A stretch of DNA of 64,000 bases from Terriglobia bacterium. Its GTDB lineage: Bacteria; Acidobacteriota; Terriglobia; Bryobacterales; UBA6623. The translations under genes and the position numbers were made by a program. The stretch spans positions 62,001 through 126,000 of the forward strand of contig VXMF01000012.1 in assembly GCA_009841225.1 (NCBI GenBank), given 5' to 3'. This document shows positions 45,387-53,629 of the stretch, piece by piece (position 1 is the stretch's first letter; every line of letters starts with the position of its first letter). Below the pieces are notes generated by a model. It saw only the letters and a list, made by a program, of their open reading frames with translations. It was not told where the DNA came from and did no database searches.

Positions 45387-48140
45387 TCAGAAGCTATCGC
45401 GGAAACTGTAGTTGAGGCGCAGGTAGTAGTAGCCGCCATCGAATCCGAACGGGGAGAACTGGCTGTACAGGTTTCCAGGGCCTGCCGAGCCTAGCCGGCT
45501 CCGATCGGTATAGGTGTTGAATGCGTTCTGCGCACCCGCGGCCAGTTTCACCCTAGGCGTCAGCACGTAGGACAATTCGAAATCAACGACGCGCTTGCCC
45601 GAGTAATTCTGGTTGTCGTCGTCATCGAACCAGCCTCCGTAGTGGCTGATGCGCCCCAGCACGCCGATACGCCCCAATTCTTGGTTCACGGAGGCGGTCC
45701 AGCGGGTTTTCGGCAGGCTCTCGTGGAGTTGCTTGATCCGAAGCGCTGAGACAACCTCTGGATTGAACTGGACCACCTTGGTGTCGGTACGGTTGAACAG
45801 GAACGCAACTTCCGTCTGCGGTGCCGGAACGACCGCGGCCGCGATATCGACACCGCGGGTCAACGTGTCGAAGTCATTGGTGAAGAAACGGAATTCATTC
45901 AAGTTCTGTGCACTGGTGACCCCGTCGGCCAGCAGGTCCCGGACCTCGGTGTCTGTCAGCACGAAGTCACTGGTGAGGGCAAGGCGGTCCTTGATCGCGA
46001 CGCGGAAGTAGTCAGCTGTCAAGGATACCGGCCCGTTCTGAGCTACAGCCCCGACAGTGAAATTGACCGAGGTCTCCGGTGCGAGAGCCTTGCCCCCTCG
46101 CAATGCGGCAACTGCAGTAGTGGACGGAATGGTCCCGACGTTAACTAGGTCCATCAGGTCGGGGTCCCACTGTGATGACAGGTTGTATGCGTTCTGCTGG
46201 CCCGGAGTAGGTGCGCGGAAACCCGTGCTCCAACTGGAGCGCAGCGCAATCGCCTTGTTGAGTTCGAGTCGGCCCGCGATCTTGCCGTTGACCGTTCCTC
46301 CGAATCCGGCGAACCGCTCGGCTCGAATCGCCCCATCTAGCGTGTACTTGTTGAGCGGGTCCGAGATTTCGATGTCGCCGTACACGGCGCCGTTCGGCCG
46401 GTCCCAACTCCCTGCCGCCAGCGGGCTGAAGCCGGCAAACCCATTCGACCCAGCGCTGAAGCCCTGCTGTAGGTAAGGCCCAAGTTCCCAGGACGGCCGG
46501 TCACCCTGTGTGATCGAGAACTTCTCGTTGCGGAACTCTCCGCCAGTGGCAACATGTACCATCTCGTTCAAGGCATAGGCGAAGTCGAGGTTAAGGTTGA
46601 CCTCCTCCTGGCGGTAGATGCCGGGCCTGAAAGATGTCGGCGACTCCGGCCCGAGGGACGCGTTAACGGTATCGAAAATGAAGAAATCCACCTCGCTCGA
46701 TCCCAGCCCGACGCTTGCGTCCCAAGTCATCCCGCTTGCGAACTGGCCGCGCACTCCTCCTACAAGCGAGTTATCGGTGTAGTAACCGCCGAACTGAGGT
46801 GTGAAGCCGCCGGGGTACAACTCTTGGAACGTGAAGCAGTTCGGATCTGCGAACACCCGAGACAGTGCGTCCTGGTCAGGTTGGTGGTTGCTGATCGGCA
46901 CCGCCGGACAATTCGCCGAGCCGTCCAAGACACCATCGCGCGCGTCGAGTGCATCACCGACTAGCAGCGACTGTCCGCGGTCAATGCTGTAAACGCCGGC
47001 TCTCGTGTTAGGATTCCGGAAGAAGAAGCCGCCGGTCGCTTTCCGGCTCGCATGGTTGGCGTGGCCGTAGACCTGAGTCGAGTCGTTGACCAGCTTGCCG
47101 AAATTGGCGAAGAACTTTGGGTTGTCACGAAGCTCCGGAGAACCCCAGATCTGCACTACCGGTGTGCGGACATGGAGGTTGCCGGCTGCAATCAGCGCTG
47201 TGGCGTCATCGCGCTGGACGCTGCGACTAGTCGGCTCTGAACGGCCGTACTCGACACTTAGGTTGACGAACCCTTCCTTCCCTAGAGGCAGGCCGACATT
47301 CCCCGCGACGATCAGTCGTCTGCCGTCTCCGTGATAGAACTGGCCGGTACGGACTTCGACCGAGCCCCCGCTCGGGCTGTCCTTCAGCGTGAAGTTCAAT
47401 ACTCCAGCTATAGCGTCCGATCCGTACTGGGCCGAGGCGCCGTCACGGAGGATCTCCACTTGCCGCAACGCGATCGACGGGATTGGGGACACGTCGGGGC
47501 CCTGCGATCCGTCCGAGACCCCGTTCCCATGCCAAGCGATGAGCGCGGCGCGGTGGCGGCGCTTGCCGTTGACAAGCACCAGAACGTGGTCTGGGGCTAA
47601 GTTGCGGAGGTTCGCGGGCCTGACGATCATGGCCCCTCCACTAATCGGCTGCACGTTGACATTGAACGACGGCACGACGTTGCGCAGTTGGTTGAGCACG
47701 TCTGGATCGCCCTGCTCCGCAAACGCAGAGGCCGGAACCAGATCGACTGGCACGACAGAATCTGTCACCGCCCTGGCCTCCGCTCGGCTTCCGACTACGA
47801 CCAGTTCCTGAGCGAGCGTCTCGATCTCCAAGGTCACCTTAACCTCGCCAGCAGGCCCAGCGACGGTCAGCTCTTGGCTATTGAAACCAGAGGCCGTAAC
47901 CACTAGGGAATGCGGTCCGCTGCCAAGTCCGCAAAGCGATGCAACCCCCTTGCTGTCAGCGGGAACATTGACGCTGCCGGCTGACACCATCGCGTGCGCA
48001 ACCGGAGACGCGGCCGGGTCTAGCACGCGTACGTCAATACATTGCGCCGCAAGGTCTGGAACGCACGCCAGAACAGCCAGCATGGCGGCCAGGACCGCCG
48101 GCTTGCATCCCGGCCTGCCTAGAGACCGAAGTAATTGCAT
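45387..48140 (-). CDS. TonB-dependent receptor with carboxypeptidase-regulatory-like N-domain
   Basis: 917 aa from ATG 48140, whose N-terminus is a signal (PAVLAAMLAVLACVPDLAAQ). A beta-sandwich (about 33-105; VRVLDPAASPVAHAMVSAGSV, HSLVVTASGFNSQELTV) precedes a clear TonB-receptor plug: ELVVVGSRAEARAV, VLNQLRNVVPSFNVN, HVLVLVNGKRRHRAAL and VEILRDGASAQYGSDAIAGV. The barrel then runs to a C-terminal Phe (NYSFRDSF). The plug resembles sugar- and xenobiotic-specific receptors rather than the Oar-like one at 27143. With two sulfatases and a lipoprotein downstream on the same strand it suggests uptake of a sulfated glycan fragment. Confidence 0.9.
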   Translation of the reverse strand: MQLLRSLGRPGCKPAVLAAMLAVLACVPDLAAQCIDVRVLDPAASPVAHAMVSAGSVNVPADSKGVASLCGLGSGPHSLVVTASGFNSQELTVAGPAGEVKVTLEIETLAQELVVVGSRAEARAVTDSVVPVDLVPASAFAEQGDPDVLNQLRNVVPSFNVNVQPISGGAMIVRPANLRNLAPDHVLVLVNGKRRHRAALIAWHGNGVSDGSQGPDVSPIPSIALRQVEILRDGASAQYGSDAIAGVLNFTLKDSPSGGSVEVRTGQFYHGDGRRLIVAGNVGLPLGKEGFVNLSVEYGRSEPTSRSVQRDDATALIAAGNLHVRTPVVQIWGSPELRDNPKFFANFGKLVNDSTQVYGHANHASRKATGGFFFRNPNTRAGVYSIDRGQSLLVGDALDARDGVLDGSANCPAVPISNHQPDQDALSRVFADPNCFTFQELYPGGFTPQFGGYYTDNSLVGGVRGQFASGMTWDASVGLGSSEVDFFIFDTVNASLGPESPTSFRPGIYRQEEVNLNLDFAYALNEMVHVATGGEFRNEKFSITQGDRPSWELGPYLQQGFSAGSNGFAGFSPLAAGSWDRPNGAVYGDIEISDPLNKYTLDGAIRAERFAGFGGTVNGKIAGRLELNKAIALRSSWSTGFRAPTPGQQNAYNLSSQWDPDLMDLVNVGTIPSTTAVAALRGGKALAPETSVNFTVGAVAQNGPVSLTADYFRVAIKDRLALTSDFVLTDTEVRDLLADGVTSAQNLNEFRFFTNDFDTLTRGVDIAAAVVPAPQTEVAFLFNRTDTKVVQFNPEVVSALRIKQLHESLPKTRWTASVNQELGRIGVLGRISHYGGWFDDDDNQNYSGKRVVDFELSYVLTPRVKLAAGAQNAFNTYTDRSRLGSAGPGNLYSQFSPFGFDGGYYYLRLNYSFRDSF

Positions 48141-48555
48141 TGAACCCAATGAAGCTGGAGTCTGAGCCACGACAGAGCAATTCCCTAGAAAGCGCAATCT
48201 TAGGCAGCCTAGAGATTCAGTAAGATTCCAACTATCGAATTTTCATTTTATTCGGATGGTGCATTCCGCACCGTCTGTGTCGCACGCGCACTGAACGATC
48301 TGCAAGGACCAGTGTCAGCTCGCATGCACAGCTGGTCCTTGCGTTACAGGGCGTTGCACTCCGGACGGTCGTGTCGGTCCGCGTCGGAACTCACCGGGAT
48401 CACTAGCCCGATCGGATCAAGCGCCTCAGAATCCGAACCCCGGAAGAGGTCGGACCAGCGCGAGCGCTTCCGCCAGCGGCACACCTGGCCAACCCGGAAG
48501 GCTCTGGCATCGTGAGGAGATCGAAGGTGACGGCATGTCGGCCTCGGCCCGACCG
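48141..48555. other. Intergenic region with AT-rich promoter-like stretch
   Basis: About 415 bp upstream of the TonB-dependent receptor. It contains an AT-rich segment (about 48190-48265), the most promoter-like part, and a long hairpin at 48302-48342. No coding frame resembles a protein. Confidence 0.5.
48302..48342. terminator. 11-bp perfect hairpin (possible terminator or transcript element)
   Basis: GCAAGGACCAG (48302-48312) and CTGGTCCTTGC (48332-48342) form an 11-bp perfect stem with a 19-nt loop. It lies about 215 nt past the end of the 48556-49761 gene on the minus strand. No T-run follows, so intrinsic termination is uncertain. It could instead belong to the leader of the receptor transcript. 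Confidence 0.4.
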
Positions 48556-49761
48556 CTAGTGAGCTGGCTCGGTCAGCATGGAATCGACCGTTCGCATAGT
48601 GCTGTTCACAATTCCCTCGAGCCAGGGCTCTGCTTCCGCAGCGCAATCGTCGGCTGCCTTGAGGGCTGCCAAATGGCCCTGGCCCGACCCTCTGGCCTCC
48701 GCGTATGCTTGCGTGAACCGCGTCGGGGGCAGCTGCGGCTTAACCGATTGCTGTAGCGTGTTCCGCAGGTCGGGCCAGCATCGGACAAGCTGTCGATGCT
48801 CCGCTTGGATCCAGGCCGGCGAGGCCGGTGCTCTGACCTCGAGCTTGGCAACGATCTTGGCTAGCCGGTCGATGCGCTCTTGCGCTTGGACGCCGACCCT
48901 CTTCATGGCGAATTCGTAGAGATGCCGTTCCCGGGATGGCGCGTGGGGCAGTCGCACTAGTTCGTACCAAGCCTCCAACGCTCGGAGCGTGGCCACGAGC
49001 TTGGCGGTCACCCTGAACTGCCGCCTAAGGCCAGCGTAGGCCGTTCGATCGAAGTTCGGGATGCTAACGGCTCGATCATCGGTCGACACCAATGTGTTCG
49101 CAGGTACGTCCTTGCGGATCGTGCAATTCGCTGCCGTAACTGCTCCCAACCCCACTTCCAGCGGGCCGACCAAACCGCATGTCCCGCCGATGAAGACCGG
49201 GTCGGACCGTAACAGGACACCGCGGATACTGCCGAGCAGACTGCCCCACTTGTCGCCGCGTGGGTCGAAGTTGTAGTGAATCGCACCAGAACCGATTTCG
49301 GTGTGATCCTTGCGTGACGTCCCTCCGGTAAGGAAGAGGTCGCAGAAGTTGATCAGCGATCCCGCCACGCAGCAGGCCGTAAACGTGGTGTTCTTCAACG
49401 CGACCGAGTGGGCGATGTCAACTTCCTCTTCCAGCAGGGTCCCGGGGCGTATCTCGGCGAAGCCGCGAACCTTGACACGATTGAGCAGGGTTGCTCCTTG
49501 GTACAGTCCGGCGCCCAATTCCACGTTGGGACCGATCTGGCAGTCGCTCACTTCGGCATGGCCCGAAGTGCCGATGACCGCCCCGGCGGCAATGCTGAGA
49601 TCCTTGCCGGACAGCGTGGCCTGTCGAATGACGGCCGTTGGCTCGATCGCGTCAAGGTTCACGTCGGTGCTGACGTACACGCGTTCAGGCCCCCACACAT
49701 CTACCCCTCTCCGCTGCAGGCTTGCTACCCGCGCGCGGTTGCCGCTATCGTCAAACGCCAT
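48556..49761 (-). CDS. Left-handed beta-helix nucleotidyltransferase/acyltransferase-like protein
   Basis: 401 aa from ATG 49761. Open frame continues upstream to 49968 but overlaps the lpxA start and is low-complexity. Hexapeptide repeats dominate the N-terminal 250 residues (AVIRQATLSGKDLSIAAGAVIG; QIGPNVELGAGLYQGATL). They are followed by the segment SRKDHTEIGSGAIHYNFDPRGDKWGSLLG and VFIGGTCGLVGPLEVGLGA. Such proteins are usually annotated as UDP-N-acetylglucosamine pyrophosphorylase-like or DUF4954. A helical C-terminal third (ALRALEAWYELV, IDRLAKIVAKLEV) is present. Divergent from lpxA, so a cell-envelope sugar role is likely. Confidence 0.78.
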   Translation of the reverse strand: MAFDDSGNRARVASLQRRGVDVWGPERVYVSTDVNLDAIEPTAVIRQATLSGKDLSIAAGAVIGTSGHAEVSDCQIGPNVELGAGLYQGATLLNRVKVRGFAEIRPGTLLEEEVDIAHSVALKNTTFTACCVAGSLINFCDLFLTGGTSRKDHTEIGSGAIHYNFDPRGDKWGSLLGSIRGVLLRSDPVFIGGTCGLVGPLEVGLGAVTAANCTIRKDVPANTLVSTDDRAVSIPNFDRTAYAGLRRQFRVTAKLVATLRALEAWYELVRLPHAPSRERHLYEFAMKRVGVQAQERIDRLAKIVAKLEVRAPASPAWIQAEHRQLVRCWPDLRNTLQQSVKPQLPPTRFTQAYAEARGSGQGHLAALKAADDCAAEAEPWLEGIVNSTMRTVDSMLTEPAH

Positions 49762-49934
49762 CTGCAACTTAGTGTGGCATGGCGTCCCAATTCTCCCCGC
49801 AGAGCGCGTTGGCGCCCGAGATCGAGTCGCCGACGGGCTGGGTAGACATACCCGCGTTGGCTGTGTGAAGATCGTCTTGCAGACAGGCCCGCATCGAAGT
49901 CTCCGGGGCCCGTTGTGCCACCTTCCGAAAATCC

Positions 49935-50753
49935 ATGGCAGCGGTCCATCCCTCGACCAAGATCGCACCCACGGCGCGGATCGCTCCCAGCGCGGAAATT
50001 GGCCCCGAGAGCGTGATCGGCGAGTACTGCGTTGTTGAGGACGACGTGCAGATAGGCGCCCGCTGTCGAATCGATTCGCATGCGGTTGTGAAGCGCTGGA
50101 CGACCCTGGGCGACGACAACGCGTTGTCGGCCGGCGTGGTGCTGGGCTCGGATCCGCTGGACAAGGCCTTCACGGGAGAGCGTTCCTACTTGAGGATCGG
50201 CGACCGCAACGCCATCCGAGAGCACTTCACCATTTCTCGCGGCACGGAGCCCGAATCCGAAACTGTCATCGGCGACGGCAATTTCATCATGACCTCGGGG
50301 CACATAGCCCACAATTGCCGGATCGGCAACGAGACCGTGATTGCGAGCACGACGCTGATCTCCGGATATGTTGAAATCGAAGATCGGGCGTTTGTGTCGG
50401 GGGGGATCGGCGTCCAGCAGCACGTGCGGATCGGCGAGCTAGCGATGGTCGGGGGCATGACTAGGGTCAATCAGGACGTGACGCCGTACCTGACCCACGT
50501 TGGGCCGACGATGGCCGTGCACGGGTTGAACCTGGTAGGACTTCGGCGAGCGGGTCTCGCGACCGAGGACATCGACCGGATCCGCGCAGCGTACCGGATA
50601 CTGTTCCGGTCTGCGTTACCGCTCGACGAGGCGCTGGGCAAGGTGGAGACTGAGGTCGCTGGGCAGCATGCCCGCCACATGGTTGAGTTCATCCGCGCGT
50701 CCAAGCGCGGAGTCTGTCTCCGCAAGGGGCGGACAAAGGAAGAGGACTACTGA
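49935..50753 (+). CDS. lpxA: UDP-N-acetylglucosamine acyltransferase
   Basis: First enzyme of lipid A synthesis; transfers a 3-hydroxyacyl group from ACP to UDP-GlcNAc. 272 aa, the usual length. Hexapeptide left-handed beta-helix from the start (AAVHPSTKIAPTARIAPSAE). The catalytic histidine lies in TSGHIAHNC, which matches the HIAHDC site of E. coli LpxA (H125 region). The C-terminal helical part is VGLRRAGLATEDIDRIRAAYR. The gene is isolated: lpxB, lpxD and fabZ are not adjacent. Its stop shares a base with the VOC start (TGATG). Confidence 0.9.
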   Translation: MAAVHPSTKIAPTARIAPSAEIGPESVIGEYCVVEDDVQIGARCRIDSHAVVKRWTTLGDDNALSAGVVLGSDPLDKAFTGERSYLRIGDRNAIREHFTISRGTEPESETVIGDGNFIMTSGHIAHNCRIGNETVIASTTLISGYVEIEDRAFVSGGIGVQQHVRIGELAMVGGMTRVNQDVTPYLTHVGPTMAVHGLNLVGLRRAGLATEDIDRIRAAYRILFRSALPLDEALGKVETEVAGQHARHMVEFIRASKRGVCLRKGRTKEEDY

Positions 50754-51124
50754 TGTACAACGGAATCGAACACACGGCCATCGCCACCAAGGATCCCGAA
50801 GCCTTGGCGGGCTGGTATGAGCAGAACTTGGAGATGCCGATCGTCCACCGCTATGGCGGCAACGTCTTCGTAAGGGCGAACGACGGCACCATGCTGGAGA
50901 TGATCCCGTCCGAGGGGGAGGGGGTCGAGACGGAGATGCGGACTCCCGGAATTCGCCACTTGGCCATCAAGGCCGATGATTTCGACGAGGGCGTCAAGGA
51001 CTTGGAAGGCAAGGGCATCAAGATTGTCCAATTCGTCGAGGCCGGTCCCAACCGCCTGGCGTTCTTCTTGGACCCGGAAGGAAACATCCTTCACCTGATC
51101 GATCGCGGCGACACGCCAATCTAG
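50753..51124 (+). CDS. VOC (glyoxalase/bleomycin-resistance fold) family protein
   Basis: 123 aa, a single VOC domain of two beta-alpha-beta-beta-beta repeats. Likely metal-ligand segments are IEHTAIAT (His), GTMLEMIPS (Glu), IRHLAIKADD (His) and DPEGNILHLI (Glu). This His/Glu layout matches metal-dependent VOC enzymes such as glyoxalase I. Substrate unknown. The ATG overlaps the lpxA stop by one base, so it is co-translated with lpxA, an uncommon pairing. Confidence 0.88.
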   Translation: MYNGIEHTAIATKDPEALAGWYEQNLEMPIVHRYGGNVFVRANDGTMLEMIPSEGEGVETEMRTPGIRHLAIKADDFDEGVKDLEGKGIKIVQFVEAGPNRLAFFLDPEGNILHLIDRGDTPI

Positions 51125-51198
51125 CGTCCGCGCTCCAAGCGAACCCGCGCCGCGACCGCTAGGGCGCAGGGTGTCCGCTTGCGCCGCCTTGGCTGGGC

Positions 51199-52416
51199 CT
51201 ACCAGTTTGTAATCGACCCGTCTGGCCGCTCCAGCAAGCGGATCGGCTGCGAGTGCTCTGTAACTTCAAGTTCGAGCTGTGCGCGGCTCGCATCGAACTC
51301 CACGCCGAGGCCCGGCCTGCTGTTCGGCCACATCTTGCCGTTGCGGAAGTCGTAATGGACTGGCAGGTGCGGGTGCACCTTGGCGTCTTTGCCCGTCATT
51401 TCCATGATCACCGGACCCGGCAGCGCAGCGCAGCAGTGTACGAGCGCAGCTTCGGAAACCGGTCCGGTGAAGTGTGGGATCAGTCCGACATAGTGGGTCT
51501 CGCACAGCGCTGCGAGCTTCATGAACTCGGTGATGCCGCCACAGTTGGGGATTGACACGCGCGAATAGTCAATCAGCCGATCCTCGATCAACACGTTGGC
51601 ATCCCAGCGGTCCCCGAAGTGCTCCCCGACTGCGATTGGAACCTTCACCATCGGACGCAGCGTGCGGTAGACCTCCGGGTTTTCCGAGCGCACCAGGTCT
51701 TCGCAGAAGATCGGGCGCAACGGCTCGAGCAGGGACGACAGCCGCACCGCGTCCGGCAGGTCGAATCGGGTGTGGTAGTCGATGGCCCAGTCCCCGTCCT
51801 CGCCCACGCCTTCGCGGATCTCGCGGCACATCGCAAACGTGTCGTCGACGGCTTGGCGATGGCGGTAGGGTCCTTGGCCGCCGGAACCGGACCCGCCGGT
51901 CCGAAACGCGCGGAACCCCGCCTCGATGCAGGCCCGGGCAGTTTCACGCAGCGCGCCGGCACTGGGAAAGCCGGTCGAATAGCATTCAATGTGCTCGCGC
52001 GTGAGTCCGCCGAGCAGATGCCAGACCGGCACGTCCAGAGCCTTTCCCTTGATGTCCCACAAGGCCAGATCGAGGGCTCCAAGCGCGTGGATTTTCTCGC
52101 GCCCTGGGGGATAGAAGTAGCCCCGGTACATCAGCTGCCACAAGTGCTCGGTCCGGAACGGGTTCTCCCCGATCAGGAGGCCGGCCAGCTGCTCCACCGT
52201 GTCCGGGGAGCCACCCTCGCCAATGCCGGTGATGCCAGCGTCCGTCTCGACGGTGACGATCTGCCCGCTCTGGTTGAAGATCGGGCGAGAGTCCGAGACG
52301 CGGTAGAAGCGGATCCGCGTGATCTTGGCGCCGGGCAGCGAAGCTTGCACAGATTGCGGGAGGGTAGGTGCCGCCAGGCCCAACAGAGAGTAGCGGAACA
52401 AGTCGCGGCGTTGCAT
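51199..52416 (-). CDS. Galactonate dehydratase-like enolase-superfamily protein with Tat signal
   Basis: 405 aa. N-terminal Tat-type signal (MQRRDLFRYSLLGLAAPTL), so it is exported. The enolase-superfamily barrel has D213 and H215 in AIDYHTRFD, E239 in FCEDLV and E265 in VGEHFG, as metal ligands and general acid. H in LIPHFTGP is the likely base. The D-x-H pair resembles the GalD/D-galactonate dehydratase subgroup, and the usual K-x-K is absent (FRAFRTGG). It would dehydrate a sugar acid such as galactonate to a 2-keto-3-deoxy acid. The exported location is unusual for the family. Confidence 0.85.
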   Translation of the reverse strand: MQRRDLFRYSLLGLAAPTLPQSVQASLPGAKITRIRFYRVSDSRPIFNQSGQIVTVETDAGITGIGEGGSPDTVEQLAGLLIGENPFRTEHLWQLMYRGYFYPPGREKIHALGALDLALWDIKGKALDVPVWHLLGGLTREHIECYSTGFPSAGALRETARACIEAGFRAFRTGGSGSGGQGPYRHRQAVDDTFAMCREIREGVGEDGDWAIDYHTRFDLPDAVRLSSLLEPLRPIFCEDLVRSENPEVYRTLRPMVKVPIAVGEHFGDRWDANVLIEDRLIDYSRVSIPNCGGITEFMKLAALCETHYVGLIPHFTGPVSEAALVHCCAALPGPVIMEMTGKDAKVHPHLPVHYDFRNGKMWPNSRPGLGVEFDASRAQLELEVTEHSQPIRLLERPDGSITNW

Positions 52417-52505
52417 GGCGGATGGAATTATACGAGAAGCTGGCGTACGCTGGCCTGTGAGAGTGAGTGGGGATCGTCGTCCGGGTCTGCGCTAACCTGT
52501 TCGGC

Positions 52506-53579
52506 GTGCGAATTGCTTGGGTCGGGCTGCTTCTGTTCGCGGGATGTGCGGGAGAGGTTCCGCCGCTTCCCTATATCGTCGAGAGCGCCGCGAGCGTGGA
52601 CGCCTCCGCCGTCGAACTGATCGTTCTCAGGGACGAGGCGGGCGGCATCGAGGCGGCGATCGCCCCTGCGAAGGGCGGGGAACTGAGCGGGCTGAGGGTC
52701 CGGCACGACGGGCAATGGACCGAGACCCTGCAATTTGCCCGCGACTACGCTCCCCGAGAGGGATTTGCCGGCAAGGGGCCGTTCCTCTGGCCGGCGACCG
52801 GGCGGAACTTCCCTCCGGATCTGGAAGAGCGACGCCGGCGAGGCGAAGTGTTCGACGCCGGCGCGTACGAGCATGGCGGCGTGCGGCGCAAGATGCCGAT
52901 CCATGGGTTCGCGCGAGACATGCCTTGGACGCTGGAGGAGTCCACGGCCACGCAGGCGTCGGCGCGGGCTCTGCTGACCCTCAGCGACAGTCCGGCGGCT
53001 CGCGAGATGTACCCGTTCGGATTCAGGTGCTCGGTCGAATATCTCGTGACCGGCGGCACGCTCGCCCTGCGCTACGTGGTGCGGGCGAGCGCACAGAACA
53101 CAGAGCCGATGTTCTTCTCGCTCGGCAACCACATCACTTTCCTCGCGCCGCTGCTGGAAGGCAGCGATCCCAACGAGATGGTACTGGCGAGTCCGGCCAC
53201 GCTCGAATTGCTGAAAACCGACTACGGCATCCCGACAGGGGAGACCCGCCCGGCGGCGTTCGCCGCTGGGATGCGCCTTGGCGACTACCCACCTCTGGTG
53301 CCGACATCTCTCAGCGGCTATCCCGAGACGGCAGATCCCTACGTCGAGTACCGTGATCCGGCAGGCCTGACGATTCGGATCTCCCATCATGCCGATCGGG
53401 TGCCGGCACAGCCGGTCGTCCTGTTCAACCTTTGGGGCGATGTGCGGAACGGCTTCTTTAGCCCCGAGCCCTGGGTCGGCCTGCAGAACTCTCTAGTGCA
53501 GAAGCAGGGACTGGTGTTCGCAGATCCGGGCGAGCAATTCGCGTGGACAGTGCAGATCGCGTACGAATCGAGTTCCTAG
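52506..53579 (+). CDS. Aldose 1-epimerase (mutarotase)-like lipoprotein
   Basis: 357 aa from GTG 52506, which begins a compact lipoprotein signal (RIAWVGLLLFAGC). GTG 52467 would add 13 residues. The galactose-mutarotase fold is visible: a first His in MPIHGFARDMPW, second His in FSLGNHITFLAP and catalytic Glu region in FFSPEPWVGLQNSL. Mutarotases interconvert alpha and beta anomers. Being a lipoprotein, it would act outside the cytosol, feeding the exported dehydratases and dehydrogenases nearby. It is divergent from the dehydratase at 51199 across about 90 bp. Confidence 0.8.
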   Translation: MRIAWVGLLLFAGCAGEVPPLPYIVESAASVDASAVELIVLRDEAGGIEAAIAPAKGGELSGLRVRHDGQWTETLQFARDYAPREGFAGKGPFLWPATGRNFPPDLEERRRRGEVFDAGAYEHGGVRRKMPIHGFARDMPWTLEESTATQASARALLTLSDSPAAREMYPFGFRCSVEYLVTGGTLALRYVVRASAQNTEPMFFSLGNHITFLAPLLEGSDPNEMVLASPATLELLKTDYGIPTGETRPAAFAAGMRLGDYPPLVPTSLSGYPETADPYVEYRDPAGLTIRISHHADRVPAQPVVLFNLWGDVRNGFFSPEPWVGLQNSLVQKQGLVFADPGEQFAWTVQIAYESSS

Positions 53580-53629
53580 CAGTGCTCCGGTCGGGGACTC
53601 TGGGAGCGCGGGCTGCCGGGACCGCGGGA

